DNA of 64,000 nucleotides from assembly GCA_035548375.1 (NCBI GenBank), contig DASZTG010000011.1, positions 1-64,000 on the forward strand, in the 5' to 3' direction. Below, piece by piece: positions 16,618 through 25,524 of this stretch (position 1 is the first letter of the stretch; each line of letters opens with the position of its first letter). Origin of the DNA: JACQAP01 sp035548375. GTDB taxonomy: Bacteria > Pseudomonadota > Gammaproteobacteria > Burkholderiales > JACQAP01. The translations under genes were made by a program, and so were the position numbers. The notes under the pieces are model-generated. The model did not search any database, was not told the DNA's origin, and saw nothing but the letters and a program-made list of their open reading frames with translations.

Positions 16618-18497
16618 GCGTGCTGAACGATCCGCCGGCGTACGCCGCGCAGTTCCGCCGGGCGCGCGGGATCCATCGCGCGCTGGGCATCGTGCTGGCG
16701 ACGACCGAAGTCCTGGCGGCGATCACTTTGGCGGCGGACGTCGTCGTCGTGGTGTGCTCGGTGGTCTGGCGCTATTTCCTGCACGATCCGGTGGATTGGG
16801 CCGAAGAGATCGCACGCGCGCTGATGGGATTGCAGGTATTCCTCGGCGCGGCCACGACGCTCGCGCGAGCGCAGCACGTGGGCATCGACAGTTTCCGCAA
16901 CCTGTTTCCGCCATCATGGCGCCCGGCGCTGATCCAGTTGTGCCACTGGCTGATCGTCGCGGTTGCGCTCGCATTGCTCCTGTCGTCGTGCGCATTGCTC
17001 GAAGATGCGCGCGGGCAAACGACGCCGATCGGATTGCCACAGTGGATTTACATCGCACCGGTGATCGCCGGCAGCACGTTGATGCTGTTGTTCGGCAGCG
17101 CCGCCGCGCTGGACGGTCCGGCTGCGTCGGTCTGGGGCACGCTCGTCGCGGCCGCGCTCGTTGCGGGAGCGATGTGGGGCTGGAATAACGCGATGCCGAC
17201 ATTGGCCGTCACGCCGCTCATGTTGCTGGCGGGTGGATTCGTCCTGTGCATCGTCGCGGGATTGCCGATTGCTTTTTCCCTGGCGTTTTCCGCGCTGATT
17301 TATTTCCTGGCGGATCCGTCGTTGCCGATGCTCGTCTATTCGCAGCAGGTGTTGTCGGGAATGGACCACTTCGTGCTGCTCGCGATCCCGTTTTTTGTAC
17401 TGGCCGGATTGCTGATGGAAGCCAACGGCATGTCGTCGCGGCTGATCGAATTGCTCCTGCGCATGATGGGGCGCGTGCGTGGCGGCCTGAACCTGATCAT
17501 CATTACGGCGACTGCGTTCTTTTCCGGCGTCTCCGGGTCCAAGCTCGCGGACGTCGCGGCGGTCGGCGGCATCATCATGCCCGCCGTGCGGCGCACCAGG
17601 CAGGACCCGAACGACGCGGCCGGCCTGCTGGCGGCGTCGGCGGTCATGGCCGAGACCATCCCGCCGTGCATCAACATGATCATCATGGGCTTCGTCGCCA
17701 ACATCTCCATCGGCGGCCTGTTCGTCGCCGGCCTGGTGCCTGCCGCATTCATGGCGCTTGCGCTCGCCGTCGTGGCCTTTGCCTTTGGCTCTCGCATCGA
17801 TCCCGGATTGGCGTTCGAAAAGCGCCGGGCGCTGCTGCCGCTGATCGGCGGGGCGCTCGTCGGTTTCGTCATGATCGCAATGATAGGCAAGGGCGTGACT
17901 TCCGGCATCGCGACGTCCACCGAGGTCTCGGCCTTCGCGGTGGCCTATGCGCTGATCGTGGGCGGGCTGGCATTCCGCGAGCTGAGCGTTCGCGGCGTGG
18001 TGAGATTGTTCGTCCGCTCGGCATCGATGGCAGGCGGCATCCTGTTCATCGTGGCCGCAGCGTCGAGCGTGTCATTCGCGCTGACCATCCAGCAGATTCC
18101 GCAACAGCTTTCCGGCTTCATGGTGGCCCTGGGCCACCAATTCGGTGCCTACGGGTTCGTGCTGGCCTCGACAATGCTGATGATCGCCTTCGGCGCCATC
18201 CTCGAAGGCGCGCCGGCGTTGATCATCTTCGGGCCGCTGCTCACGCCCATCGCGCAACAGCTGGGCATCTCCCCGCTGCATTTCGGCACGGTCATGGTCG
18301 TGGCCATGGGGTTCGGTTTGTTTTCCCCGCCGGTCGGGCTCGGCCTGTTCGCGACTTGCTCCATCACCGGCACCGAGCTGAAAAACGTGGTGCGGCCGAT
18401 GGCGAAATACCTGCTCGTGCTGTTCGTGGCACTCCTGGTGCTCGTGTTCGTTCCGGCGTTTTCGCTCTGGCTGCCGACGCGCTTCGGCTTTCAGTGA
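16614..18497 (+). CDS. fused TRAP transporter permease (DctQ-DctM)
   Basis: A 627-residue inner-membrane protein. The first about 180 residues are the four-helix small subunit DctQ (VVWRYFLHDPVDWAEEIARALMGLQVFLGA is the DctQ signature). The remaining about 430 residues are the 12-helix large subunit DctM (LPIAFSLAFSALIYF, AIPFFVLAGLLMEANGMSSRLIEL, FFSGVSGSKLADVAAVGGIIMPA, MGFGLFSPPVGLGLF). The start is taken as the TTG that overlaps the TGA of dctP (TTGA); a GTG lies six bases further on. There is no strong ribosome site, so translation is probably coupled. It imports the carboxylate bound by the upstream protein using a cation gradient. Confidence 0.92.
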   Translation: MSVLNDPPAYAAQFRRARGIHRALGIVLATTEVLAAITLAADVVVVVCSVVWRYFLHDPVDWAEEIARALMGLQVFLGAATTLARAQHVGIDSFRNLFPPSWRPALIQLCHWLIVAVALALLLSSCALLEDARGQTTPIGLPQWIYIAPVIAGSTLMLLFGSAAALDGPAASVWGTLVAAALVAGAMWGWNNAMPTLAVTPLMLLAGGFVLCIVAGLPIAFSLAFSALIYFLADPSLPMLVYSQQVLSGMDHFVLLAIPFFVLAGLLMEANGMSSRLIELLLRMMGRVRGGLNLIIITATAFFSGVSGSKLADVAAVGGIIMPAVRRTRQDPNDAAGLLAASAVMAETIPPCINMIIMGFVANISIGGLFVAGLVPAAFMALALAVVAFAFGSRIDPGLAFEKRRALLPLIGGALVGFVMIAMIGKGVTSGIATSTEVSAFAVAYALIVGGLAFRELSVRGVVRLFVRSASMAGGILFIVAAASSVSFALTIQQIPQQLSGFMVALGHQFGAYGFVLASTMLMIAFGAILEGAPALIIFGPLLTPIAQQLGISPLHFGTVMVVAMGFGLFSPPVGLGLFATCSITGTELKNVVRPMAKYLLVLFVALLVLVFVPAFSLWLPTRFGFQ

Positions 18498-19465
18498 AGC
18501 AGAGGCTTCTTCAGGAAGCCGTTGCGATCCGCCGAGCGCAGGTTGACATGCAATACCGATCCTTCACGCGCGAGCGTCAGCGGGATCGAAGTGCCGGCGG
18601 CACCCAGGCCCCACACGCCGCGAAACATTTGCGCGAGCGTCGTGACGCGCTTGCCGGCGACTTCGAGCACCAGGTCCCCCTGGCGCACGCCGGCTTTCTG
18701 CGCGGGGCCGTCCTGTGCGAGTCCGCCGACGACGATCTGCCCGCCCGCTTCCGCCGCGTACATGCCCAGCCAGGGACGCGGCGAACGATCCGGCCGGCCA
18801 AGCTTCGTCATGTCGTGGAGGATGGGCGTCAGCAGGTCGATCGGAACGACCATGTTGCCCTGCGCCTGCTTGCCTTCGTGCGCTTCCTCGACGAGCAGCG
18901 AGCCGATGCCGACGAGCTTGCCGTCCATGCCCACTACCGCCGCGCCTCCCCATTGCGGATGGGCGGGCGCGGTGAACAGCGCTTCGTCGATCAGGTATTC
19001 CCAGTAGCCGGCAAATTCGCGGCGGGCGATGACGCTGGCCTTCAACGCATGTGCATGCCCGCCATGGCCGATGACCACGACGTTGTCGCCGACCTCGCAG
19101 GATTGGGCACTGCCGAGCGGCAGCGCCGGCGCGTCCAGACGGCCTAGCGGCTGCACCAGCCCGAATCCGGTGACCTGGTCGTAGGCGAGCGGATAGCCGG
19201 CAACCGCCTTGCCGGCGTTGGTCGTCAGCCAGATGCTCTGCGCCTCGGTGATGAGGTAACCGATGGTGAGGACGAGACCGTCGTCGCGAATGACGATGCC
19301 GTTGCCCGCGCGCTCCGTGCCCAGGATGGAAGCGGTGAACGCATCATCGGGAATTTCCGAACGCAGCAGCACGACCGCGTCGAGCGCGGTCTCGAGATCG
19401 AACCTTAGTTCGCCTTGCTGCGGTCTGACGGCTTCCGGAAAGGCCCATTCGCCTTCTTCCGCCAT
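18491..19465 (-). CDS. catalytically dead trypsin-like (DegP-fold) protein with PDZ domain
   Basis: A 324-residue protein after a GGAG site, without an obvious signal peptide. The fold is that of S1C/HtrA proteases: GNGIVIRDDGLVLT (oxyanion-side beta turn), a second barrel, then a PDZ domain (about 230-315: RPWLGMYAAEAGGQIVVGGLAQDGPAQKAGVRQGD and GKRVTTLAQM). Aligned to DegP, all three catalytic positions differ. The His of TNNHVV is a Tyr (GYLITEA), the Asp of PRSDIAL is a Gly (VTGFGL), and the Ser of GNSGG is a Trp (PQWGG). It is therefore a pseudoprotease, perhaps a chaperone, scaffold or regulator. The 3' ends of this gene and the TRAP permease overlap by seven bases. Conserved family rather than random decay is suggested by the intact frame and PDZ. 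Confidence 0.88.
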   Translation of the reverse strand: MAEEGEWAFPEAVRPQQGELRFDLETALDAVVLLRSEIPDDAFTASILGTERAGNGIVIRDDGLVLTIGYLITEAQSIWLTTNAGKAVAGYPLAYDQVTGFGLVQPLGRLDAPALPLGSAQSCEVGDNVVVIGHGGHAHALKASVIARREFAGYWEYLIDEALFTAPAHPQWGGAAVVGMDGKLVGIGSLLVEEAHEGKQAQGNMVVPIDLLTPILHDMTKLGRPDRSPRPWLGMYAAEAGGQIVVGGLAQDGPAQKAGVRQGDLVLEVAGKRVTTLAQMFRGVWGLGAAGTSIPLTLAREGSVLHVNLRSADRNGFLKKPLLH

Positions 19466-19551
19466 GAGTTGCTCCAGTTACGACCGCACTGCGCGGCTGA
19501 TTCCGGAATGGTACGCGAATCACAACGCGCGTGACTCGCGTTACATTCGTT

Positions 19552-20787
19552 TCAGGCGGGTTGCAGCTTCGGCGCGATCGGCGCTTCGCGGATCGGCAGG
19601 TTCACCAGGGCCGCGATGGCGGCGAGTCCGGCGTCGAGATACCACATGATGTCGTAGCTGTGCTGGTTGACCACGATGACGCCGCCGAGATAAGCGCCGA
19701 GGAAGGCGCCGATCTGGTGCGACAGCAGGGTCAGGCCAAACAGCGTGGCGAGGTAGCGCGTGCCGAACAGCTTGCCGACGATGGTCGCGGTGGGCGGCAC
19801 GGTCGCGAGCCAGGTCAGGCCGAGGCCCACCGCAAACAGGTAGAACGTCAACGCGGTCTTGGGTGCGGCCAGGTAAACGAGTATCAGCGCCGTGCGCGAT
19901 GCGTACATCCAGAACAGGATGTACTTGCTGCGAAAGCGCTGCGTGCCCCAGCCCGCCACCAGGCTGCCGAGGATGTTCGACAGGCCGATGATGGCGATGG
20001 CCCAGCTCGCGACCTGGGCCGACTGGCCGCATAACTGCACCTCGCCGGGCAGGTGGGTCACGAGGAAGGCGATGTGGAAACCGCAGGTGAAGAATCCTGC
20101 GTGCAGCAGGATGTAGCTGCGATCCTTCAGCGCGTCGCGCAGCGCGGCGCGTATGCCCTTGTCAGCGGGATTGGAGGCGGCGCCCGTCGCGGCGGGGGCA
20201 GGTACGGGTCGTGCGCGCAACGCGCGCGTGATCGGCAGCGAAGCGAGCGTGATCACGGCGATCGACCACATGGCGCCCATCCAGCCCAGCGCATTGATCA
20301 GCCCCTGCGTGATCGGCGCGAAAGCGAACTGGCCGAACGAACCGCCGGCATTGATCACGCCGGCCGCCACGCCGCGCTTTTGCGCCGGGATGTTGCGCGC
20401 CGCGGAGCCGATCAGCACCGAGAAGCTGCCGAATCCCGAGCCGGTCGCAATGAGAATCCCGAGCGAGAAAACCAGTCCGACCGTGCTGGTCATGAAAGGC
20501 GTCAGCGCCGAACCCAGCGCGAGCAGGACGATGCCCGCCGCAAGCACACGGCCGGGACCGTAGCGGTCCGCAATGGCGCCGGCGATCGGCTGCACTGCGC
20601 CCCAGACGAATTGGCCGATGGCCATCGCCAGGCTGATCGACGCGATGCCGATGCCGGTGGAGGTGTTCAGCGGCGACAGGAACAGGCCCTGAGACTGGCG
20701 CGATCCCATCGTGACCATCAGCAGCGCGGCCGCGAGCAGGACGATGAACCAGAAGGAGCGGTTGTCCGAATGGGCGTTCGTCGTCAT
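19552..20787 (-). CDS. MFS transporter (OxlT/monocarboxylate type)
   Basis: A 411-residue 12-helix major facilitator. Helix 1 reads FWFIVLLAAALLMVTMGSRQSQGLFLSP and the first-half loop has GAIADRYGPGRVL. The second half has VAGWGTQRFRSKYILFWMY. It resembles oxalate/formate-antiporter-like and monocarboxylate carriers. The start at 20787 (MTTNAHSD) has GAGGACAATTGAG upstream; the frame extends further but reads into the MarR gene end. It begins one base after the MarR stop, so both are one operon under the palindromic operator at 21319-21330. The substrate probably matches the MarR ligand, such as an aromatic or short carboxylate. Confidence 0.92.
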   Translation of the reverse strand: MTTNAHSDNRSFWFIVLLAAALLMVTMGSRQSQGLFLSPLNTSTGIGIASISLAMAIGQFVWGAVQPIAGAIADRYGPGRVLAAGIVLLALGSALTPFMTSTVGLVFSLGILIATGSGFGSFSVLIGSAARNIPAQKRGVAAGVINAGGSFGQFAFAPITQGLINALGWMGAMWSIAVITLASLPITRALRARPVPAPAATGAASNPADKGIRAALRDALKDRSYILLHAGFFTCGFHIAFLVTHLPGEVQLCGQSAQVASWAIAIIGLSNILGSLVAGWGTQRFRSKYILFWMYASRTALILVYLAAPKTALTFYLFAVGLGLTWLATVPPTATIVGKLFGTRYLATLFGLTLLSHQIGAFLGAYLGGVIVVNQHSYDIMWYLDAGLAAIAALVNLPIREAPIAPKLQPA

Positions 20788-20788
20788 C

Positions 20789-21298
20789 TCAATTGTCCTC
20801 GGGAAGGGCGGGTTTGAGGCGCTTGAGCGCCAGTTCGAGCTGCTCATGCAGGCGGGCCACGAAATCGGGATCGAGGTGCTGCTCGAGGTCGAGCTGTGCC
20901 AGGCGCCATTGCTTGCGGGCCTCGGTGCGCAATTTCACGCCGGCCCGGGTCAGGAAGAACAACCGCTGGCGCGCATCCGCGCCGGCCGATTCGGCAATTG
21001 CGCCTTGTTCCATCAAGGGCTGCAGGTTGCGACTCAGCGTCGTGCGATCGAGGTCCATGCGGTCGGCGAGCGCGGTCAGCGATTGCGGCTCCTCGGACAA
21101 CTGCGTCAGCAGCGAGTACTGCGAGAGCTTGAGCCCCGAAGCGCGCATATGGTGCTCGTAGAACGCCGTGACGCGGCGCGTGACCCGGCGAAGCCTGGCG
21201 CCGGTGCAGGCCAGCGGGTGCTTCGCTTCCCGCGGAGCCGCCGATGCCGGGGCGGGTCGCCTGGTCTTGCCGCGGCCTGTGGTCGCAGTCGTTTTCAT
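20789..21298 (-). CDS. MarR-family transcriptional regulator
   Basis: A 169-residue winged-helix regulator. After a basic N-terminal extension (about 40 residues, Arg/Lys/Ala-rich) the MarR domain runs about 40-160. SQYSLLTQLSEEPQSLTALADRMDLDRTTLSRNLQPLMEQGAI is the helix-turn-helix, and DARQRLFFLTRAG is the wing with the conserved D-x-R. The C-terminal helix (ARLHEQLELALKRL) is for dimerisation. The start MKTTATT was chosen to be close to the domain; the frame continues upstream across the operator and is unlikely to be translated. It should repress its own operon until a ligand, probably the substrate of the adjacent MFS carrier, binds. Confidence 0.92.
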   Translation of the reverse strand: MKTTATTGRGKTRRPAPASAAPREAKHPLACTGARLRRVTRRVTAFYEHHMRASGLKLSQYSLLTQLSEEPQSLTALADRMDLDRTTLSRNLQPLMEQGAIAESAGADARQRLFFLTRAGVKLRTEARKQWRLAQLDLEQHLDPDFVARLHEQLELALKRLKPALPEDN

Positions 21299-21318
21299 TG
21301 CCGTGTCGCCAGTAATAG

Positions 21319-21330
21319 GTGCATATGCAC
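21319..21330. promoter_or_regulatory. probable MarR operator
   Basis: GTGCATATGCAC is a perfect 12-bp palindrome. It lies 21 bases upstream of the MarR start and further flanking bases partly extend the symmetry (TA and TA). MarR dimers usually bind 16-20 bp palindromes that overlap their own promoter, so autoregulation of the MarR-MFS operon is the simplest reading. Confidence 0.7.
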
Positions 21331-21422
21331 GTAGTTTAGCATGGCGCGCCGGATCGGGGACAGCCTGGGGATGCGGTCCTTTTTCGCCCGCGCTGGAATT
21401 CATCCGGCGGCGACCAACAAAA

Positions 21423-21443
21423 AAGCCCGGCATGGCCGGGCTT
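21423..21443 (-). terminator. intrinsic terminator of the 21465-21926 gene
   Basis: Stem AAGCCCGGC (21423-21431) with GCCGGGCTT (21435-21443), loop ATG. Read leftward the stem is followed by a run of T (complement of the A run at 21417-21424), 22 bases beyond the stop of the coiled-coil gene. Confidence 0.8.
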
Positions 21444-21464
21444 GGTCGAATCGGGAGCGCCGCT

Positions 21465-21926
21465 TCAGAACTCTTTTCTGGCTTTCGAGAAGGAGTCTTT
21501 CAGCGCGTCGTAGCTTTTCGCGAATCCGCCCTTGACTTCATCCCAGGCATTGGACGAACTGCGCTTCAATTCGCCGTAACTCTCCGACAAATCCTGGCGC
21601 TGCTTGCGCATCGTGCGCAGGGCTTCCTGCGACTTCGTGCGCGCCGTGGCGCTCATCTTGTCCCAGTTGCGGCTCAGGTCGGCCTCGAACTGGTCGATGC
21701 GCGCGTCGGCGTCCGCCAGCACCTTTTTCGCGTTTTTCAGGGCCTCGTCACGATGCTCGACCGAATAATCCTTGATCGCCTGGCCGGTCTCGTCGAGCTT
21801 CCTGCCGACGTCCTTGCCGGTGGTCTCGGCGGCGAACGATGCCGACGCACCCGCGATCAGGAGAGCCGTGAACAATGTCGTTGCCGCCATGGTGGCGAAT
21901 TTCGAATTCATGGATCGGGCATTCAT
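21465..21926 (-). CDS. exported helical coiled-coil protein
   Basis: A 153-residue protein starting after GAGGAAAACAGG. A signal peptide (MNARSMNSKFATMAATTLFTALLIAGASASFA, then AETTG) precedes an all-helical mature chain of Lys, Asp, Glu, Ala and Arg. Repeating heptad-like phrases such as LDETGQAIKDYSVEHRDEALKNAKKVLADADARIDQFEADL indicate a long coiled coil, and C-terminal SYDALKDSFSKARKEF is a third amphipathic helix. It resembles small periplasmic coiled-coil or stress-response proteins of proteobacteria, but I recognise no named family. It ends at a good terminator and is probably monocistronic. Confidence 0.8.
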   Translation of the reverse strand: MNARSMNSKFATMAATTLFTALLIAGASASFAAETTGKDVGRKLDETGQAIKDYSVEHRDEALKNAKKVLADADARIDQFEADLSRNWDKMSATARTKSQEALRTMRKQRQDLSESYGELKRSSSNAWDEVKGGFAKSYDALKDSFSKARKEF

Positions 21927-21993
21927 CCTGTTTTCCTCTGGTTTGCCGCGAATGGTGCGATCAAGGTCCGGCTTGCCGCACATCCGGCGGTAG

Positions 21994-22416
21994 TTACTTC
22001 GGCTCGATGACGTATTCCTGCATGCGGCTGCGCAGGCCTTCCGGTATTGGTATGGCCTTCAGCGTCTGCTTGGAAAAAAGGCAGATGGTGTGGCGGCACT
22101 TCAGGCAGGCCCGCCCCTCGATGCTGGCGTCGAATTGCAGTTCCACCGAGCTGTTGCCCAGGCGGGAAATCGCCAGTTCTATGGTCAGCAGGTCGCCGAA
22201 ACGCGCGGGGCTCAGGAAATCGCAATGCGTCCCGACCGTCGGCGTGCCGAGTTGCTGTGTCATCAACAGGTCCGCGAATCGTTCCTGCAGGCCGGTGTTG
22301 AACCAGTCTTCCATTGCGTCGTGCAGCAGGTCGAAGAAGCGCGGGAAATAAACCTGGCCCGCGGGATCGCAGTGCGAAAAGCGGATCGGATAGGCGACGC
22401 GAAAAACCTTCGACAT
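21994..22416 (-). CDS. acyl-CoA thioesterase (4-hydroxybenzoyl-CoA thioesterase family, hotdog fold)
   Basis: A 140-residue hotdog-fold protein. FSHCDPAGQVYFPRFFDLLHDAMEDWF contains the DxxGxVYxxxY/F motif of the 4HBT family, where the Asp (residue 17) acts in thioester hydrolysis. PARFGDLLTIELAISRLGNSSVELQFD is the central strand pair. The start at 22416 (MSKVFRV) lies only 18 bases after the end of the amidohydrolase gene, so both are co-transcribed. Members hydrolyse aromatic or short-chain acyl-CoA. In this context it may release a carboxylate produced in an acyl-amino acid pathway, but that is inference. Confidence 0.88.
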   Translation of the reverse strand: MSKVFRVAYPIRFSHCDPAGQVYFPRFFDLLHDAMEDWFNTGLQERFADLLMTQQLGTPTVGTHCDFLSPARFGDLLTIELAISRLGNSSVELQFDASIEGRACLKCRHTICLFSKQTLKAIPIPEGLRSRMQEYVIEPK

Positions 22417-22433
22417 GGTTCGGGCAGGCCTTC

Positions 22434-24122
22434 CTAGCGCAGCAGCCTGCCGGGCAGCGCGCCGGTATGCTCGTCGTCGCGCAGCGTCTCGGTGCCTGCG
22501 ACGAAGGTGTGCCGATAACCCTGCGCGCGCTGGATGAGCCGCTTGCCGCCGGCCGGAAGATCGTAAACCACTTCGTGCTTGCGGATGCGCAGTTTGTCGA
22601 AATCGATCACGTTCAGGTCCGCACGCATGCCCGGGGCGATCACGCCCCGGTCCTTCAGGCCGTAGGCGTGGGCGGTGTCGCGCGAATGCTTGCGCACGAC
22701 GAATTCGAGCGGCAAGCCCTCGCCGCGCTTGCGATCCCGCGCCCAGTGGGTGAGCAGGAAGGTCGGCGAGCTCGCATCGCAGACCGTGCAAACATGCGCG
22801 CCGCCGTCCGCGATGCCCATGACCGTGGCCTCGTCGGTGAGCATTTCCCGGATGTTGTCCAGGCTGCCTTCGGTGTAGTTCTCGAAGGCTTCCGAGATCA
22901 GTTGCTTGCCGCCGTTGGCCATCATCGCTTCCAGGGAAATCAACCACGGGCTCTTTCCCGACGACTGCGCGCGGCCGGCGATGCTGTCGGACGGATGCGG
23001 TTCGTAGTCGTAGGCATCGTCCATGACGTACATGCGCGGGAACGCGGCGGCAATGCGTTTCGTATGTTCGTCCGTCGGCCTCTCGTCGACCAGGCGCCGC
23101 CGCAAGCCGGCATCCTGCTGCAGTTGCTCGAATCGTTGCGCCGGCGTCAGCTTGCTTAAGGCGAGCCACGCCGGATGCGAGGAGAACGGATGGATCGTGG
23201 TCTCGAGCCCCATCAGCACGCCGATCGGCCGGCAGCCGACCTGGCCGCTGACTTCGACGCCGGCCTTTCGTGCCGCGTGGATTTGCGCGCGCGTCTCGCG
23301 CCAGAGGTCCGGCGCGTTGTTGACCTGCAGCAGCAGCACGGACAGCGGCCGGCCGGAAACTTCCGCGGCGGCCTGCAGGATTTCGAATTCGCCAGGCCCG
23401 AAATCGGAATTGACTTCGATGACACCGCGACCGGCGCGCTTCATCGCCTTTGCCAGCCCGAACAATTCCGGCTCGCGTGCCGACAGGCTCGGCGTCGACC
23501 TTCCATCGGCGGCACGGTGCTTGACGGTGCGCGAGGTAGTGAAGCCCAGCGCGCCGGCCGCCAGGGCTTCTTCCAGCAACGATCCCATGCGGCCGATTTC
23601 TTCTTCCGACGGCGGCGTGGCGTGGTCGGCGCCGCGCTCGCCCATGACATAGAAGCGCAGCGCCGCGTGCGGTACCTGCGCGCCGATGTCCATGACTTTC
23701 GGCGCCGCGTCCAGCTTGTCCATGAACTGCGGGAACGACTCCCAGTCGAATTTCACGCCCTCGGCGAGCACCGTGCCGGGAATGTCCTCGACGCCTTCCA
23801 TGAGGTTGATCAGGTAGGGTGCCGCGCCCTTGCGCACCGGTGCGAAACCCACGCCGCAGTTGCCGAACACCACCGTGGTCACACCGTGCCAGGACGAAGG
23901 CGTCAGGTAGGGATCCCAGGTGGCCTGGCCGTCGTAGTGCGTGTGGATGTCCACGAAGCCCGGCGTGACCAGCAGGCCGCGCGCGTCGACTTCACGGCGT
24001 CCGCGTCCAATGTCGCCACCGACCTGTGCAATGGTCCGGCCGTCGACTGCCACGTCGGCAACGCGTTTCGGCGCACCCGTCCCGTCGACGACCGTGCCGC
24101 CGCGGATCACGAGATCATGCAT
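22434..24122 (-). CDS. N-acyl-D-amino-acid deacylase-family amidohydrolase
   Basis: A 562-residue amidohydrolase preceded by GGAGGAGTC. Motifs in order: LVIRGGTVVDGTGAP start strand, GFVDIHTHYDGQATWDP (HxH metal site), GNCGVGFAPV (as in D-aminoacylases with a Cys metal ligand), EVNSDFG region, and near the end MGIADGGAHVCTVCDASSPT with the catalytic Asp. AYGLKDRGVIAPGMRADLNVIDFDKL closes the beta sandwich. The length is about 80 residues above classical D-aminoacylase (480), mainly by a C-terminal extension, as in many environmental homologues. It may hydrolyse N-acyl-D-amino acids, dihydropyrimidine-like rings or other amides. Co-transcribed with the thioesterase downstream. A related gene is at 62837-64000. 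Confidence 0.9.
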   Translation of the reverse strand: MHDLVIRGGTVVDGTGAPKRVADVAVDGRTIAQVGGDIGRGRREVDARGLLVTPGFVDIHTHYDGQATWDPYLTPSSWHGVTTVVFGNCGVGFAPVRKGAAPYLINLMEGVEDIPGTVLAEGVKFDWESFPQFMDKLDAAPKVMDIGAQVPHAALRFYVMGERGADHATPPSEEEIGRMGSLLEEALAAGALGFTTSRTVKHRAADGRSTPSLSAREPELFGLAKAMKRAGRGVIEVNSDFGPGEFEILQAAAEVSGRPLSVLLLQVNNAPDLWRETRAQIHAARKAGVEVSGQVGCRPIGVLMGLETTIHPFSSHPAWLALSKLTPAQRFEQLQQDAGLRRRLVDERPTDEHTKRIAAAFPRMYVMDDAYDYEPHPSDSIAGRAQSSGKSPWLISLEAMMANGGKQLISEAFENYTEGSLDNIREMLTDEATVMGIADGGAHVCTVCDASSPTFLLTHWARDRKRGEGLPLEFVVRKHSRDTAHAYGLKDRGVIAPGMRADLNVIDFDKLRIRKHEVVYDLPAGGKRLIQRAQGYRHTFVAGTETLRDDEHTGALPGRLLR

Positions 24123-24272
24123 GACTCCTCCGATGAAGCTGTGCTGGAAAATCCGCCGCCTGCTGCCGAAGGTCCATGCAATCCGGACTCGAGGGCGGCA
24201 CAAGCGGGATTATCGGCGAATACGCGGCGACACGCAGGATAACCGGTCCGCCGCTTGGGCTACTATGCGGCA

Positions 24273-25448
24273 ATGCCTGTTTCTCCGGACGCTGCGAATC
24301 GACATTCCGCCATGCGGCTGGCACTCGGCGGCCTGCTGACACTCGCCATAGCCATGGGCGTGGGTCGCTTCGCCTTCACGCCGCTCCTGCCGCTGATGCA
24401 GAAGGATTCCGGGCTGGATCTGCGCCTGGCCGGCCTGCTGGCCTCCGCAAACTATGTCGGCTATTTCCTCGGCGCGCTGTCGGCGATCTGGATACGCGCG
24501 TCCACGGTCAAGGTCGTCCGCGGCTCGCTGGTCGCGGTGGTCGTGTTGACGGCGGCAATGGGCATCACGCACAACGCGGCCGCGTGGCTGCTCCTGCGCG
24601 CGCTCGCCGGCGTGGCGAGCGCATGGATCCTGATTTTCGCCTCGGCCTATATCCTCGAACAGCTCGCGCTGCGCGACCGCAAGCCGCTGGGTGGCGTGGT
24701 GTTCGGCGGCGTGGGATTCGGCATCGCGCTCACCGGCGCGTGCTGTCTGTTGTTCCTGAACCTGTCGTGGACCGCGGATCGCACGTGGATCGCCATCGGT
24801 GCGATCGCGGGCGTGCCGTTGATCCTGTGCTGGCCGGTCTACGGCGAGGCGACCGCTGCGCGGACCGCGCCGAAGGCCGGCCTGTCGCCGCTGCGGTTGC
24901 GCGACTACCTGCCGACGATCGTCTGTTATGGAATCTTCGGCTTCGGCTACATCATTCCCGCGACTTTCCTGCCGGCCATGGCAAAACAGGTGGTGCCCGA
25001 TCCGGCGGTATTCGGCTGGGCGTGGCCGATATTCGGAACGGCTGCCTTCGTCTCGACCCTGGTCGCCGGCCGATTGTCGGCGCGATTTCGCAATCGCCGG
25101 ATCTGGGCCTGGTCGCATGTCGTGATGGCCATCGGTCTCGCCGTGCCTGCGGTGGTACCCGGAATGACCGGCATCGTCGTCTCCGCTTGCTTCGTTGGCG
25201 GGACTTTCATGGTTGCGACGATGGCCGGGATCCAGGAAGCCCGCATCCTCGCGCCGGACCACGCGTCGCACCTGATGGCGGCGATGACCACGGCTTTTGC
25301 GCTGGGGCAGATTTTCGGTCCGCTGCTGGTCAGCGCCCTCGCGGGAACCGGAAATGGCATGGACATGCTCTTGCTGGCCGCCGCCGTGCTGCTGCTCGGC
25401 AGCGGCGTCGTATTGTTCGCCGATCCGACCAGGCGAAGATCTCGCTAA
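24273..25448 (+). CDS. YbfB/YjiJ-family MFS transporter
   Basis: A 391-residue 12-helix carrier. The N-terminus (MRLALGGLLTLAIAMGVGRFAFTPLLPLMQKDSGL) is the hallmark of the YbfB/YjiJ family, which carries a conserved G-R-F-A-F/Y-T-P block in helix 1. There is no strong ribosome site; the frame can also begin at 24255 or 24312. The transcript probably stands alone between a divergent amidohydrolase operon and the lipoprotein gene. Substrates of this family are poorly known. Confidence 0.88.
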   Translation: MPVSPDAANRHSAMRLALGGLLTLAIAMGVGRFAFTPLLPLMQKDSGLDLRLAGLLASANYVGYFLGALSAIWIRASTVKVVRGSLVAVVVLTAAMGITHNAAAWLLLRALAGVASAWILIFASAYILEQLALRDRKPLGGVVFGGVGFGIALTGACCLLFLNLSWTADRTWIAIGAIAGVPLILCWPVYGEATAARTAPKAGLSPLRLRDYLPTIVCYGIFGFGYIIPATFLPAMAKQVVPDPAVFGWAWPIFGTAAFVSTLVAGRLSARFRNRRIWAWSHVVMAIGLAVPAVVPGMTGIVVSACFVGGTFMVATMAGIQEARILAPDHASHLMAAMTTAFALGQIFGPLLVSALAGTGNGMDMLLLAAAVLLLGSGVVLFADPTRRRSR

Positions 25449-25524
25449 TAAGCCGGGTGCATTGAACAAATGGCCTGCCGGCCTGTCGATTGGACAGGGG
25501 GACGGTCATCATGTCGGAGCATCC

